Shown here: piece after piece, positions 37,503 to 45,910 of the stretch
Numbering within the stretch: the stretch's first letter is position 1
Layout of the letters: the number at the start of each line of letters is the position of its first letter
From: an uncultured Sulfolobales archaeon
GTDB lineage: Archaea > Thermoproteota > Thermoprotei_A > Sulfolobales > NBVN01
NCBI GenBank assembly: GCA_938045815.1
Contig: CALIBI010000019.1
Coordinates: forward strand, 1 to 45,910
Reading direction: 5' to 3'
Length of the DNA: 45,910 bases
Program-made: the position numbers and the translations under genes
The notes under the pieces: model-generated
What the model was told of the DNA's origin: nothing
What the model saw: only the letters and a program-made list of their open reading frames with translations
Databases searched by the model: none

Positions 37503-38447
37503 ATGGGTTTACTCACATACGTTTTAAAGAAGTTTTTAATAGGAATCCCTGTTATTTTCGGTGTAACGATAATTCTTTTCTACATAATGTATACGTTGCC
37601 TGGAGACCCAATAAAACTTCTCTTAGCTGGGGAGAGAGTAACTCCAGCTAGAATAGAGGAGTTAAGAAGGGCTTGGGGGCTTGACCAGCCCGTCTACATA
37701 CAGTATTTCTACTGGCTTTCTCATATTGTTAGGGGTGATTTGGGAGTTTCTATAGTTACTAAGGAGCCTGTTGCTCTACTCATATCTCAGAGACTTCCTT
37801 ATACACTAACCTTGATGCTTATCTCAACGCTACTATCATACAGTATAGGTGTTTTGGCAGGACTTATAACAGCGTTAAAGAGAGGCACGCTGATAGATGG
37901 TTTTGTATCTATAGTAGGAGTTATTAATTACTCAATACCTGGCTTCTGGTTCGGTCTAATGTTAATGCTATCTTTTGGCTACTACCTGCAGCTCCTACCG
38001 ATATCTGGTTATGAAGGACCGCACTCTTTAGTACTGCCTGCATTATCCTTAGCACTCCCCTCATCAGCCTACGTAATGAGGCTTACGAGAGCTGAGATGG
38101 TTGAGGTTCTCAACGAAGACTACATAAGGACTGCTCGGGCTAAAGGACTTAATAAGAGGAGAGTGTTGTTAGTTCACGCACTCAGAAACGCGATGATACC
38201 TGTAGTCGTTATGTTTTTCCTTAATATGCCTTGGTTAATAGGTGGTGCAGTAGTTATAGAGACTTTATTCGCTTTGCCAGGGATGGGCAGGTTGCTGTAC
38301 GTGTCAATAATAAGACAGGACTACGCCGTAGTTCAGGGTATAGTACTAATAATAACTGTTCTTACGGTAGTCTTCAACACCTTAGGAGACGTTGTAGTGG
38401 CTGTTCTAGACCCGCGCATACGTGTAGAGAGAGGTGGTGGCTTATGA
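37503..38447 (+). CDS. Dipeptide/oligopeptide ABC transporter permease (DppB type)
   Basis: VTIILFYIMYTLPGDP, LGLDQPVYIQYFYWL-like region, ALPSSAYVMRLTRAEMVEVLNEDYIRTARAKGL EAA loop. Confidence 0.95.
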   Translation: MGLLTYVLKKFLIGIPVIFGVTIILFYIMYTLPGDPIKLLLAGERVTPARIEELRRAWGLDQPVYIQYFYWLSHIVRGDLGVSIVTKEPVALLISQRLPYTLTLMLISTLLSYSIGVLAGLITALKRGTLIDGFVSIVGVINYSIPGFWFGLMLMLSFGYYLQLLPISGYEGPHSLVLPALSLALPSSAYVMRLTRAEMVEVLNEDYIRTARAKGLNKRRVLLVHALRNAMIPVVVMFFLNMPWLIGGAVVIETLFALPGMGRLLYVSIIRQDYAVVQGIVLIITVLTVVFNTLGDVVVAVLDPRIRVERGGGL

Positions 38448-39316
38448 TATCGCTTATTAGAGAAAAGATTAAGTCGCTGAGCAGCAGTGAAGAGATAAGT
38501 CTCTTCTTGAAGCACAAGAGAGGTATGGCTGGCTTAATTCTTTTGTCTTTTATGTTGTTCATTGCTTTAACAGCAGACTTCATAGCTCCTAAGAGGTTTG
38601 ATGAAGTAGACCCCTCATCCAGATTATTACCACCATCTACAGCAAATATTTTCGGAACCGACCAGCTAGGGAGAGATGTCTTCAGCAGGGTTGTTTTCGG
38701 TGCTAGGATAGCTTTGTGGGTAGGTCTACTAGTAGTCGTAATTGAGGCTGGGATAGGAGTTCCTCTAGGCTTGGTAGCTGGGTACTACGGAGGATCAATA
38801 GATAAGCTAATATCAGCGATTACTGACATGCTTTGGGCTTTCCCACCAATAATTTTGGCTTTAGCTATAGTGACTATACTGGGTCCTGGATTAACTAATG
38901 TAGTTATAGCCGTCTCCGTAGTTAGTTGGGCCCCCTACACGAGAGTAGTAAGAGCTAAGACTCAATCAATAATGAGTAGGGAATTCATAATTGCTGCGAG
39001 AGCTGTTGGTGAGTCTAGTTTAAGCATAATGTTCAGGTATGTCTTACCTAATACTCTATCATCTGTGATAGTCTTAGCAACTTTAACTATACCTTCAGCA
39101 ATACTCTATACTACAGCACTCAGCTTCTTAGGTTTTGGCGCTCAACCCCCAACTCCTGACTGGGGTGCTATGCTTAACGAGGGAAAAGACTACATATTTA
39201 AAGCACCGTGGTGTTCCGTATTTCCTGGATTATTTATAACCCTAACCGCATTAAGCTTTAACCTCCTAGGTGATGCCTTAAGAGACGTTCTAGATCCTAA
39301 GCTGAGGCTGGGGTGA
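38444..39316 (+). CDS. Dipeptide/oligopeptide ABC transporter permease (DppC type)
   Basis: FGTDQLGRDVFSRVVFGARIAL, SREFIIAARAVGES. ATG at 38444 follows GAGGTGGTGG and overlaps dppB; the longer ORF start at 38231 is spurious. Confidence 0.94.
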   Translation: MISLIREKIKSLSSSEEISLFLKHKRGMAGLILLSFMLFIALTADFIAPKRFDEVDPSSRLLPPSTANIFGTDQLGRDVFSRVVFGARIALWVGLLVVVIEAGIGVPLGLVAGYYGGSIDKLISAITDMLWAFPPIILALAIVTILGPGLTNVVIAVSVVSWAPYTRVVRAKTQSIMSREFIIAARAVGESSLSIMFRYVLPNTLSSVIVLATLTIPSAILYTTALSFLGFGAQPPTPDWGAMLNEGKDYIFKAPWCSVFPGLFITLTALSFNLLGDALRDVLDPKLRLG

Positions 39317-39321
39317 TGTGA

Positions 39322-40296
39322 ATGTCCAGAATATTGCTTGAGGTGAGAGACCTACACATATGTTACGAGACTAGCAGAGGTTGCGTTAGAGCAGTTGATG
39401 GGGTAAGCCTAGTGATTTATGAGAGCGAAACTTTCTGTTTGGTTGGTGAGACGGGGTGCGGCAAAAGTACGTTGGCTCTAGCCATACCTAGGCTCCTTCC
39501 CCCTAACGCGAGACTCTTGAGCGGCGACATATTCTTTAGAGGCATGAACTTACTGAGGATTAATGAGAATGAGTTACAGAAGATTAGAGGAAAAGAGATA
39601 GCGATGATTTTCCAGAACCCCATGACTTCCCTGAATCCTGTTCACATGATAGGCTTCCAAGTAGCTGAAGTGCCGGCAACACATTTCAGGATATCATGGA
39701 GGGAAGCACTACTCACCGCAATAAAGCAGCTAGGTAAGGTAGGGATACCTGACCCCGACTTGAGATCCAGAAACTACCCTCACGTGTTTAGTGGAGGAAT
39801 GAAACAAAGAACTATGATAGCTATGATGACAACCTGCAAGCCCAGTCTACTAATAGCTGACGAACCTACCACAGCTTTAGACGTCACTATACAAGCCCAG
39901 ATACTTAAGTTATTGCATGAACTCAAGAACGAGTACGGTCTTACACTACTACTAATAACACACAACTTCGGTATAGTGGCTGAAGTATGTGATAGGGTTG
40001 GAGTAATGTATGCTGGGAAGCTTGTTGAGGTAGCTGAAGTAAGAGAGATCTTTGAGAATCCTCAACACCCCTACACTAAGGGATTAATAGGGTGCGTGGT
40101 AGCCAGGAAGAAATCGAAGACGAGATTAAATCAAATAGCTGGAGCACCACCTAGTCTCCTAAACCCACCAAACGGCTGCAGATTTCACCCAAGATGCTCT
40201 TACACGACCCCTAAGTGCTTGAGAGAAGAACCTCAATTAATTGAGGTGTGTAGAGGTCATCTGGTTGCTTGCCATAATTACGAGAGAGTTGGGTGA
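39322..40296 (+). CDS. Dipeptide/oligopeptide ABC transporter ATPase (DppD type)
   Basis: Walker A GETGCGKST, VFSGGMKQR signature, ADEPTTALD, C-terminal FHPRCSYTTPKC. Confidence 0.95.
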   Translation: MSRILLEVRDLHICYETSRGCVRAVDGVSLVIYESETFCLVGETGCGKSTLALAIPRLLPPNARLLSGDIFFRGMNLLRINENELQKIRGKEIAMIFQNPMTSLNPVHMIGFQVAEVPATHFRISWREALLTAIKQLGKVGIPDPDLRSRNYPHVFSGGMKQRTMIAMMTTCKPSLLIADEPTTALDVTIQAQILKLLHELKNEYGLTLLLITHNFGIVAEVCDRVGVMYAGKLVEVAEVREIFENPQHPYTKGLIGCVVARKKSKTRLNQIAGAPPSLLNPPNGCRFHPRCSYTTPKCLREEPQLIEVCRGHLVACHNYERVG

Positions 40297-41315
40297 TACT
40301 TACGGAACTCTTAATAGTTAAGGACTTAAAGAAGTATTTTGAGTTCAAGAAGAGTTTATTCTCTAGAACACAGTATGTGCGTGCAGTTGACGGAGTATCC
40401 TTCAGTGTTGAGAAAGGAACTACTTTAGGGGTTGTCGGCGAGTCGGGCTCCGGCAAAACTACTCTAGGGTTAACTATTCTAAGATTAATTGAGCCAACGT
40501 CAGGGAAGATAATATTCAATGGTAGTGACGTGACGCGTCTTAACAATAAGGAACTAAAACACTTCAGAAAATCTACTGGAATAGTTTTTCAAGACCCTTA
40601 CTCATCACTGAATCCGAGAATGAGAGTAAAAGAAATACTTGAGAGACCCCTTAAGATACATAGTAATGATGATGAAGAAGCACGCCTGGAGAAGATAATT
40701 AAGACCTTAGAAGAAGTTGGTTTGAGCGCGGAGCACTTAATGAGATACCCACACGAGCTTTCGGGAGGTCAGCAGCAGAGAGTAGCTATTGCGAGAGCAA
40801 TAATACTTAGGCCGCTCTTAGTAGTTCTTGATGAACCAACCTCCTCTCTTGACGTATCGGTACAGGCGCAGATACTGAACTTGTTACTAGATCTTCAGAA
40901 CAAACATGAGCTGACATACATATTCATCACTCACGACTTACTAACAGCTAAACACGTTAGTGACTTCATTATGGTGATGTATTTGGGCAAGGTTGTAGAA
41001 TACTCGACTACGCACGAGGTTTTCAGAAACCCTAGACATCCCTACACAGTCTCTCTATTCTCCTCAATACCTATACCAGACCCCAAGTTAAAGAGTAGGA
41101 AACGCATAGAGGTAGTAGGCGAGCCTCCAAGCCCTCTCAACCCGCCTGAAGGTTGCAGATATCATCCTAGATGTCCTTACGCTACGGAAGTATGCAAGCT
41201 AAAAGAACCCGAACTACTCGAATTAAGTGATAAACACTTCGTGGCGTGTCATAGAGTAAACGAGCTAGATTTTAGTGAGTTTCTTAACGATATGAGTAGT
41301 TTTTTATCTGATTAA
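40293..41315 (+). CDS. Dipeptide/oligopeptide ABC transporter ATPase (DppF type)
   Basis: GESGSGKTT, LSGGQQQR, LDEPTSSLD, C-terminal YHPRCPYATEVC. GTG start overlaps the dppD stop (GTGA). Confidence 0.95.
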   Translation: MILTELLIVKDLKKYFEFKKSLFSRTQYVRAVDGVSFSVEKGTTLGVVGESGSGKTTLGLTILRLIEPTSGKIIFNGSDVTRLNNKELKHFRKSTGIVFQDPYSSLNPRMRVKEILERPLKIHSNDDEEARLEKIIKTLEEVGLSAEHLMRYPHELSGGQQQRVAIARAIILRPLLVVLDEPTSSLDVSVQAQILNLLLDLQNKHELTYIFITHDLLTAKHVSDFIMVMYLGKVVEYSTTHEVFRNPRHPYTVSLFSSIPIPDPKLKSRKRIEVVGEPPSPLNPPEGCRYHPRCPYATEVCKLKEPELLELSDKHFVACHRVNELDFSEFLNDMSSFLSD

Positions 41316-41339
41316 TTAGTATTACATTGGTGAGCTTAA

Positions 41340-42689
41340 TTGAACCTTACTGATCTCGAGAACTTTATTCAGGAGAGACTAACTAAGTATAGGTTTCCAG
41401 GCTTGAGTATAGCTCTGCTGAGAGGTAATGAAGTAATATATTCTAGAGGTTTCGGCTTCCGAGATATTACGGAGTCACTTCCTGCAACTCCAAACACGAA
41501 CTACTGTATCGGCTCCATAACTAAAGCATTCACAGCTGCAGCAATCATGCAACTAATCGAGAAAGGTTTGATGAGTCTTGAAGATCCTGTAAATAAGTTT
41601 ATTGATGTGATTAAATCTAGCGATATTAAGGTTTATCATTTACTCTCGCACACGTCAGGCATACCTGCACTAGGTTATGCTGAAGCCTTAATAGATAGTT
41701 ATTACGGACTAAGCGATCGTTGGTTTCCTATAGCTACTCCAGATGACGTAATAAGCTTCATGAGGAATTATAATGAGTGGCTTATACACAGACCTGGTGA
41801 GAGATGGTTTTACCTAAACGAGGGCTACGTTCTTCTGGGGAAGATAATAGAGAAAGTTAGTGGTATGAGTTATGAGTCTTACGTTAAGACTAATTTACTG
41901 GATAAACTAGGGATGAGGAGGAGCTACTTCAGCAAGGATGAGTATTTGAGAGATAACGATAGAGCTACACCATACCTCATAAATAAGGAGGGCAAACACG
42001 TCAAAGCAGAACCAGTCTTCGGAATCTCAGCTGATGGAGGCTTATTCAGTAACGTGATAGATTTGCTGAAGTTTGTTGAAGCCCTAATTAATAGGGGTTC
42101 CCGCGGCGACGTGGAGATCCTCAGTAAAGATTCTGTTGCTCTAATGGAGAAAACATTCATTCAATTACCTTATGAGACACCAGTAGCTGATTCTTACGGT
42201 CTTGGCTTAATAATACGTCATGATTTCTTTGGTCACAAGCTAGTCGGTCATAGCGGGTCCGTGTTAGTTTATACAGCTTACGTGGGTTACGTACCTGATG
42301 AGAAGATAGGTGTAGCGATCTTAGCTAACGCTTCGGGTTATCCACTCTCTCTTATTGGTGGGTATGCTTTAGCCATACTATTAGGAAAGAATCCTGAGAA
42401 GGAGTTATCTTACGTGCTGACTGAGAGAGTATATGAGAAATTAGTGGGGACATATAAAAACTACAAAGAAACTGTCAGGATACACGTTAAGAGGAGTGGG
42501 GACATGTTGTTCCTGGAAGAAGATTCTAGAGATTCAAATCCCGTGCCTCTAGTGCCTGAGAAAGTATCTGAGGATTACGCGTTATTTAAGGTTTACACGT
42601 TAGCTAGCAAAATCCCGGTAGAATTCTACGTAAGAGACTCAAAAATCGTGATGATTTACGACAGATACGAATTAATAAAGTCGAGTTAA
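41340..42689 (+). CDS. Serine beta-lactamase-fold hydrolase (class C / D-aminopeptidase-like)
   Basis: SxxK motif GSITKAF, YxN motif FYLNEGY, HSG motif GHSGSV. Confidence 0.9.
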   Translation: MNLTDLENFIQERLTKYRFPGLSIALLRGNEVIYSRGFGFRDITESLPATPNTNYCIGSITKAFTAAAIMQLIEKGLMSLEDPVNKFIDVIKSSDIKVYHLLSHTSGIPALGYAEALIDSYYGLSDRWFPIATPDDVISFMRNYNEWLIHRPGERWFYLNEGYVLLGKIIEKVSGMSYESYVKTNLLDKLGMRRSYFSKDEYLRDNDRATPYLINKEGKHVKAEPVFGISADGGLFSNVIDLLKFVEALINRGSRGDVEILSKDSVALMEKTFIQLPYETPVADSYGLGLIIRHDFFGHKLVGHSGSVLVYTAYVGYVPDEKIGVAILANASGYPLSLIGGYALAILLGKNPEKELSYVLTERVYEKLVGTYKNYKETVRIHVKRSGDMLFLEEDSRDSNPVPLVPEKVSEDYALFKVYTLASKIPVEFYVRDSKIVMIYDRYELIKSS

Positions 42690-42727
42690 GACTAAAACGA
42701 TTTAGCTTTTTGTTAAGTTACAGATAC

Positions 42728-43912
42728 TCATAAGTGCTTAGTTCTCTTGAAGTAGTTATACGCTAGTAATGCGTGTAGTGCTGTCCCTAACCACAACACG
42801 TCTTCGTCTACGTTGAATTTTGGGTGATGGTGTGGGTATATGATACCTTTGTCTTTATTCTTTACTCCGAGCGATATGAAAGCACCGGGTACTTCCTGGA
42901 GGTAGTACGAGAAGTCTTCAGCCCCCATAGTCATTAAGGCTTCGGAAGTATTAGTTATTTTGCTAGCTACTTCTAAAACGAAGTCAGCTAGTTCCGGAGT
43001 ATTAATTACTGGAGGGTAGGAAACCTCACTTAATTCTAGAATACCCTCACACTCCCACGCTAGTGAGTAGTGCTTAACTACGGTCTCTATCCTGGCTAAC
43101 ACCTTCTCCCTTACGTTCAAGTCAAACGTTCTTAAAGTTCCGGTGATTCTTACTTCATCAGGTATTACGTTGCTAGCTTTACTTCCCTCAAACTTCGGTG
43201 TGGTTATAACGACAGGCGTTAAAGCGCCTACGTTCCTAGTAACTATTTTCTGGAGCGCGTTGTAGATATCGGCTGCAGGTGCTGTAGGATCTTTAGTTAG
43301 TTCCGGGTGTGCTGCGTGGCCTCCCATACCCTTAATTCTTATTACGAAGGAGTCTGCTGAAGCACACATAGGCCCTCTCCTAGTAGCTACGGTGCCTGCC
43401 GGCAGGTCAGACCAGACGTGAATACCGAATATAGCACTAACGTCTTTAAGATGTCCTTCTTCCATTATCTTCTTTGCTCCCGCACCCCCCTCTTCAGCCG
43501 GCTGGAATATTAGCTTGACACTACCTCCTAAGTATTCTTTGATGCTTGAGAGCACTCTAGCAGCACCTAACAGCATAGCTACGTGTGCGTCATGACCGCA
43601 TGCATGCATCTTACCCTCAACCCTAGACTTATACGGTACGTCATTTTCTTCCTGTATCGGGAGAGCATCCATATCAGCTCTCAGAGCCACGACGTAATCT
43701 CCTCCACCCCTAACAAAACCTACTACACCTGTTTCAGCAGCCCTAACATACTCAATGCCAACGCTAGTTAACTCCCTCATAATAATCTCTGACGTTCTAA
43801 ATTCCTCAAACCTTAACTCAGGATACATGTGTATATCTCTCCTCAAGCTAACGACGTAATCACTTAAGGACTTAGCCAGCTCAATAATCTTAACTTCAAC
43901 AGGGTCTAGCAC
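42728..43912 (-). CDS. M20-family amidohydrolase/carboxypeptidase
   Basis: [68 protein letters not shown]-like, [17 protein letters not shown]. Confidence 0.95.
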   Translation of the reverse strand: MLDPVEVKIIELAKSLSDYVVSLRRDIHMYPELRFEEFRTSEIIMRELTSVGIEYVRAAETGVVGFVRGGGDYVVALRADMDALPIQEENDVPYKSRVEGKMHACGHDAHVAMLLGAARVLSSIKEYLGGSVKLIFQPAEEGGAGAKKIMEEGHLKDVSAIFGIHVWSDLPAGTVATRRGPMCASADSFVIRIKGMGGHAAHPELTKDPTAPAADIYNALQKIVTRNVGALTPVVITTPKFEGSKASNVIPDEVRITGTLRTFDLNVREKVLARIETVVKHYSLAWECEGILELSEVSYPPVINTPELADFVLEVASKITNTSEALMTMGAEDFSYYLQEVPGAFISLGVKNKDKGIIYPHHHPKFNVDEDVLWLGTALHALLAYNYFKRTKHL

Positions 43913-43971
43913 TAGCTAAACACCAAATACAAGAAAGATGAAATAATATAAATTGTGTTTGAAGCATACCC

Positions 43972-44604
43972 TTAAGTAAGTAGTCTCTTAAGATAAGGAT
44001 TACTCCTCCTCTCACGATCTAGAGTCGTGATATCGCCGTGTCCAGGTAAGACTAAATAATCACCAGGTAGTTTAACTAGCTTAATCAGCGAGTTTCTCAT
44101 ATCTCTTGATGAGGATCCGGGGAGATCCGTCCTCCCTACGGTACCCTTAAAGAGAGTATCACCTGTTAAAAGCAGGTCCCCTACCACGAGACATAAACTA
44201 CCTCTGGTATGACCTGGCGTGTGGAGAATCTTAATTTCTAATTCCTTAGTGAATTTTAAGGTGGTCTCACCACTTATTGCTTCAGTAAGTTCTGGTAACT
44301 CAAACACGTCACCGTAAAGATCCTCAGCTAAGAACCTACTCTTACTAAGTAGCTCAAAATCTAACTCATGCATCAACAATTTAGAGTTGTAGAGTCTGGA
44401 TACCCGGTTAGCGTAAAAGACGTGATCAAAGTGACCATGCGTAGCGATAACCAGACCCACCTTAACAATACCTAAACTCTCTATAACTCTTGCTATGATA
44501 TCTGGGTGAACTCCCGGATCTATTATGATTCCGAACTCATTATCGTGTACTACGTAGGTGTTGGTTCTTAAAGGACCGCCAACAATCTTGTGGTAGTTGA
44601 TCAT
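43972..44604 (-). CDS. MBL-fold hydrolase (glyoxalase II-like)
   Basis: ATHGHFDHV, HTPGHTRGSLCLV, TGDTLFKGTVGRTDL, PGHGDITT. Confidence 0.92.
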   Translation of the reverse strand: MINYHKIVGGPLRTNTYVVHDNEFGIIIDPGVHPDIIARVIESLGIVKVGLVIATHGHFDHVFYANRVSRLYNSKLLMHELDFELLSKSRFLAEDLYGDVFELPELTEAISGETTLKFTKELEIKILHTPGHTRGSLCLVVGDLLLTGDTLFKGTVGRTDLPGSSSRDMRNSLIKLVKLPGDYLVLPGHGDITTLDRERRSNPYLKRLLT

Positions 44605-44717
44605 GCGAGCATACCTAAAATAATGCTCGTAGGGGATAATAACAAGTAGTTAAGTCTTCACAATAATATGTAACTTAAAAAGTATCTCGCACTTAAACCT
44701 AGTTGACTGATCTTAAT

Positions 44718-45910
44718 TTACTGAAACATTTTCTTTTGTTCTTCAATACTCTTCACTATCTCCTTAACTTCATCTCTGGATAAGAGACCGATCTCAGCGA
44801 GTCTCGTTAAAGAAACCTCTATCCTCTCTAACGAGATGTTGATGAGTAGGTTTTTGGCTTCGATTTCTGACTTCATATCTTCTCTTTCTATTAACTCTTT
44901 AGTCCAGGACAGGTAGTTACGTAAACCCTCAACTTCAACAGGGTTGAGTTTCGAGCTTAGCCACCCACCAGGTTCTAAGATGGTTGGAGTGATTATTATT
45001 GAGCGTGATGACCCGTTCGAGACGTATGACGTGTAGATTATTGGGATCATATATAATCCTTCACCACTAGAGGGGACCGAGAGGCTAATCTTTTCTATTT
45101 CTCTCTCTACTTTAATTAATCCTTCTCTATACTCCTGAAGATTACCTCTTATATTGTCAGACCTCCTGTCAGCTTCTCGAATAAGTGATTCAAGCTCGTG
45201 CTGTAGAGCTTCTTTCTCCTGAAGAAGTGCCTTAACCTTATTGTTCTCGGCCTCAACCATCGCCTCAAATTTCTTTTCAACCTTCTTAAGCTCATTCTCG
45301 TATTCTGTTTTCTCCTCGCTTAACTCATCCTCAAGACTTTCTAGAGTTTTCTTTAGTTCGCTTAATCTTTTCTTTAAGTCTGAAGTATCTCTCCCGTAAC
45401 TCTTCGCTTTCTCGATCTCCTCCTCAATCCGCCTAATATTTTCCTGTGTTTCCGCTATTCTATTCTTAATAGTGTCTATGTGGGGTTGATATCTCCCTCT
45501 AACTCCTGCTAACTCTTCCTCCTTCTTCTTCCTGAGCTCCTCGATATTTCTTAACACAACCTCTCTAGTCTCTCCTATCTTCCGATCTAACGCCGTGAAT
45601 TTATCTTCGTATTCTTTCTGAATACTCTTCTTCCAGTTACTCAGGAACTCACTAACCCTCCCTAGTACGTTACCCACGTAATTCACCAAGTCGTTAATCT
45701 TACTTAGTGTTTGCTTGATTTTTTCTGACACCCTAACATGATCTGCACCGACCCACGGAAGCTCTACGAGTGGGATGTTATAAGGCATGACGTGATTCGC
45801 GAATAGCTTGAAGTCGTTGACTAATGAGGTGTCTGAAACAACATTCTCTAACTCCACAGTCTCCTTAAGGACGTTCTTCTTACCGCCAGCAATCTCTTCT
45901 ATCAGCTTAT
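44718..45910 (-). CDS. Coiled-coil protein, truncated by the right window edge
   Basis: 379 aa ORF with a long charged coiled coil. The frame stays open and coding-like upstream (KLIEEIAGGKKNVLKETVELENVV) to the window edge. Confidence 0.75.
   Translation of the reverse strand, partial: KLIEEIAGGKKNVLKETVELENVVSDTSLVNDFKLFANHVMPYNIPLVELPWVGADHVRVSEKIKQTLSKINDLVNYVGNVLGRVSEFLSNWKKSIQKEYEDKFTALDRKIGETREVVLRNIEELRKKKEEELAGVRGRYQPHIDTIKNRIAETQENIRRIEEEIEKAKSYGRDTSDLKKRLSELKKTLESLEDELSEEKTEYENELKKVEKKFEAMVEAENNKVKALLQEKEALQHELESLIREADRRSDNIRGNLQEYREGLIKVEREIEKISLSVPSSGEGLYMIPIIYTSYVSNGSSRSIIITPTILEPGGWLSSKLNPVEVEGLRNYLSWTKELIEREDMKSEIEAKNLLINISLERIEVSLTRLAEIGLLSRDEVKEIVKSIEEQKKMFQ

Noticed and set aside
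38231-38443. N-terminal extension of the DppC permease ORF
   Set aside because: Lies within dppB in another frame, with Arg/Ser-rich non-membrane composition; the SD-preceded ATG at 38444 gives the canonical N-terminus.
40211-40546. 111 aa minus-strand ORF spanning the dppD/dppF junction
   Set aside because: Antisense to both conserved ATPase genes; no independent support.
1-45910. tRNA, rRNA, CRISPR arrays, insertion sequences, C/D-box sRNAs
   Set aside because: Scanned by eye for T-arm motifs, regularly spaced repeats, transposase motifs and RTGATGA...CTGA pairs; TGATGA hits were in coding DNA or lacked a matching D box. A tRNAscan/snoscan run would be needed to be definitive.

Overview
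The window looks like about 46 kb of a hyperthermophilic archaeal chromosome, probably Thermoprotei/crenarchaeal. Support comes from AT-rich TATA promoters, leaderless or short-leader genes, an archaeal-type TyrRS and AsnRS, ADP-forming acyl-CoA synthetase, IOR and 3-hexulose-6-phosphate synthase. About 44 protein genes are densely packed. I found no rRNA, tRNA, CRISPR array or transposon. Main blocks are: (i) an orphan operon of helix-rich and membrane proteins at the left edge; (ii) an acd-alpha/iorA/iorB operon; (iii) tyrS, a thioesterase and an ECF vitamin-type transporter operon, preceded by a threonine-synthase-like protein fused to a winged helix; (iv) asnS, a biotin-dependent carboxyltransferase and a BCCP; (v) an aminohydrolase overlapping a RibD/ArfC-type riboflavin reductase; (vi) a second ECF transporter with nucleoside phosphorylase and nucleoside deaminase genes; (vii) a D-aminoacylase / Dpp-type ABC / beta-lactamase-fold hydrolase / M20 peptidase locus. 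The strongest novelty candidates are as follows. First, the threonine-synthase-like/wHTH fusion has lost its PLP Schiff-base lysine (SFKDRG to SFIDRG), its STGN asparagine (to STGD) and its PLP-phosphate loop, so it looks like a pseudoenzyme ligand-sensing regulator next to an ECF operon. Second, the deaminase-type amidohydrolase translationally overlapping arfC is a candidate for the unassigned archaeal riboflavin-pathway deaminase. Third, a GC-rich nested-stem element lies between the convergent genes at ~10.2 kb. All calls are from reading the sequence; no homology search or folding software was run.
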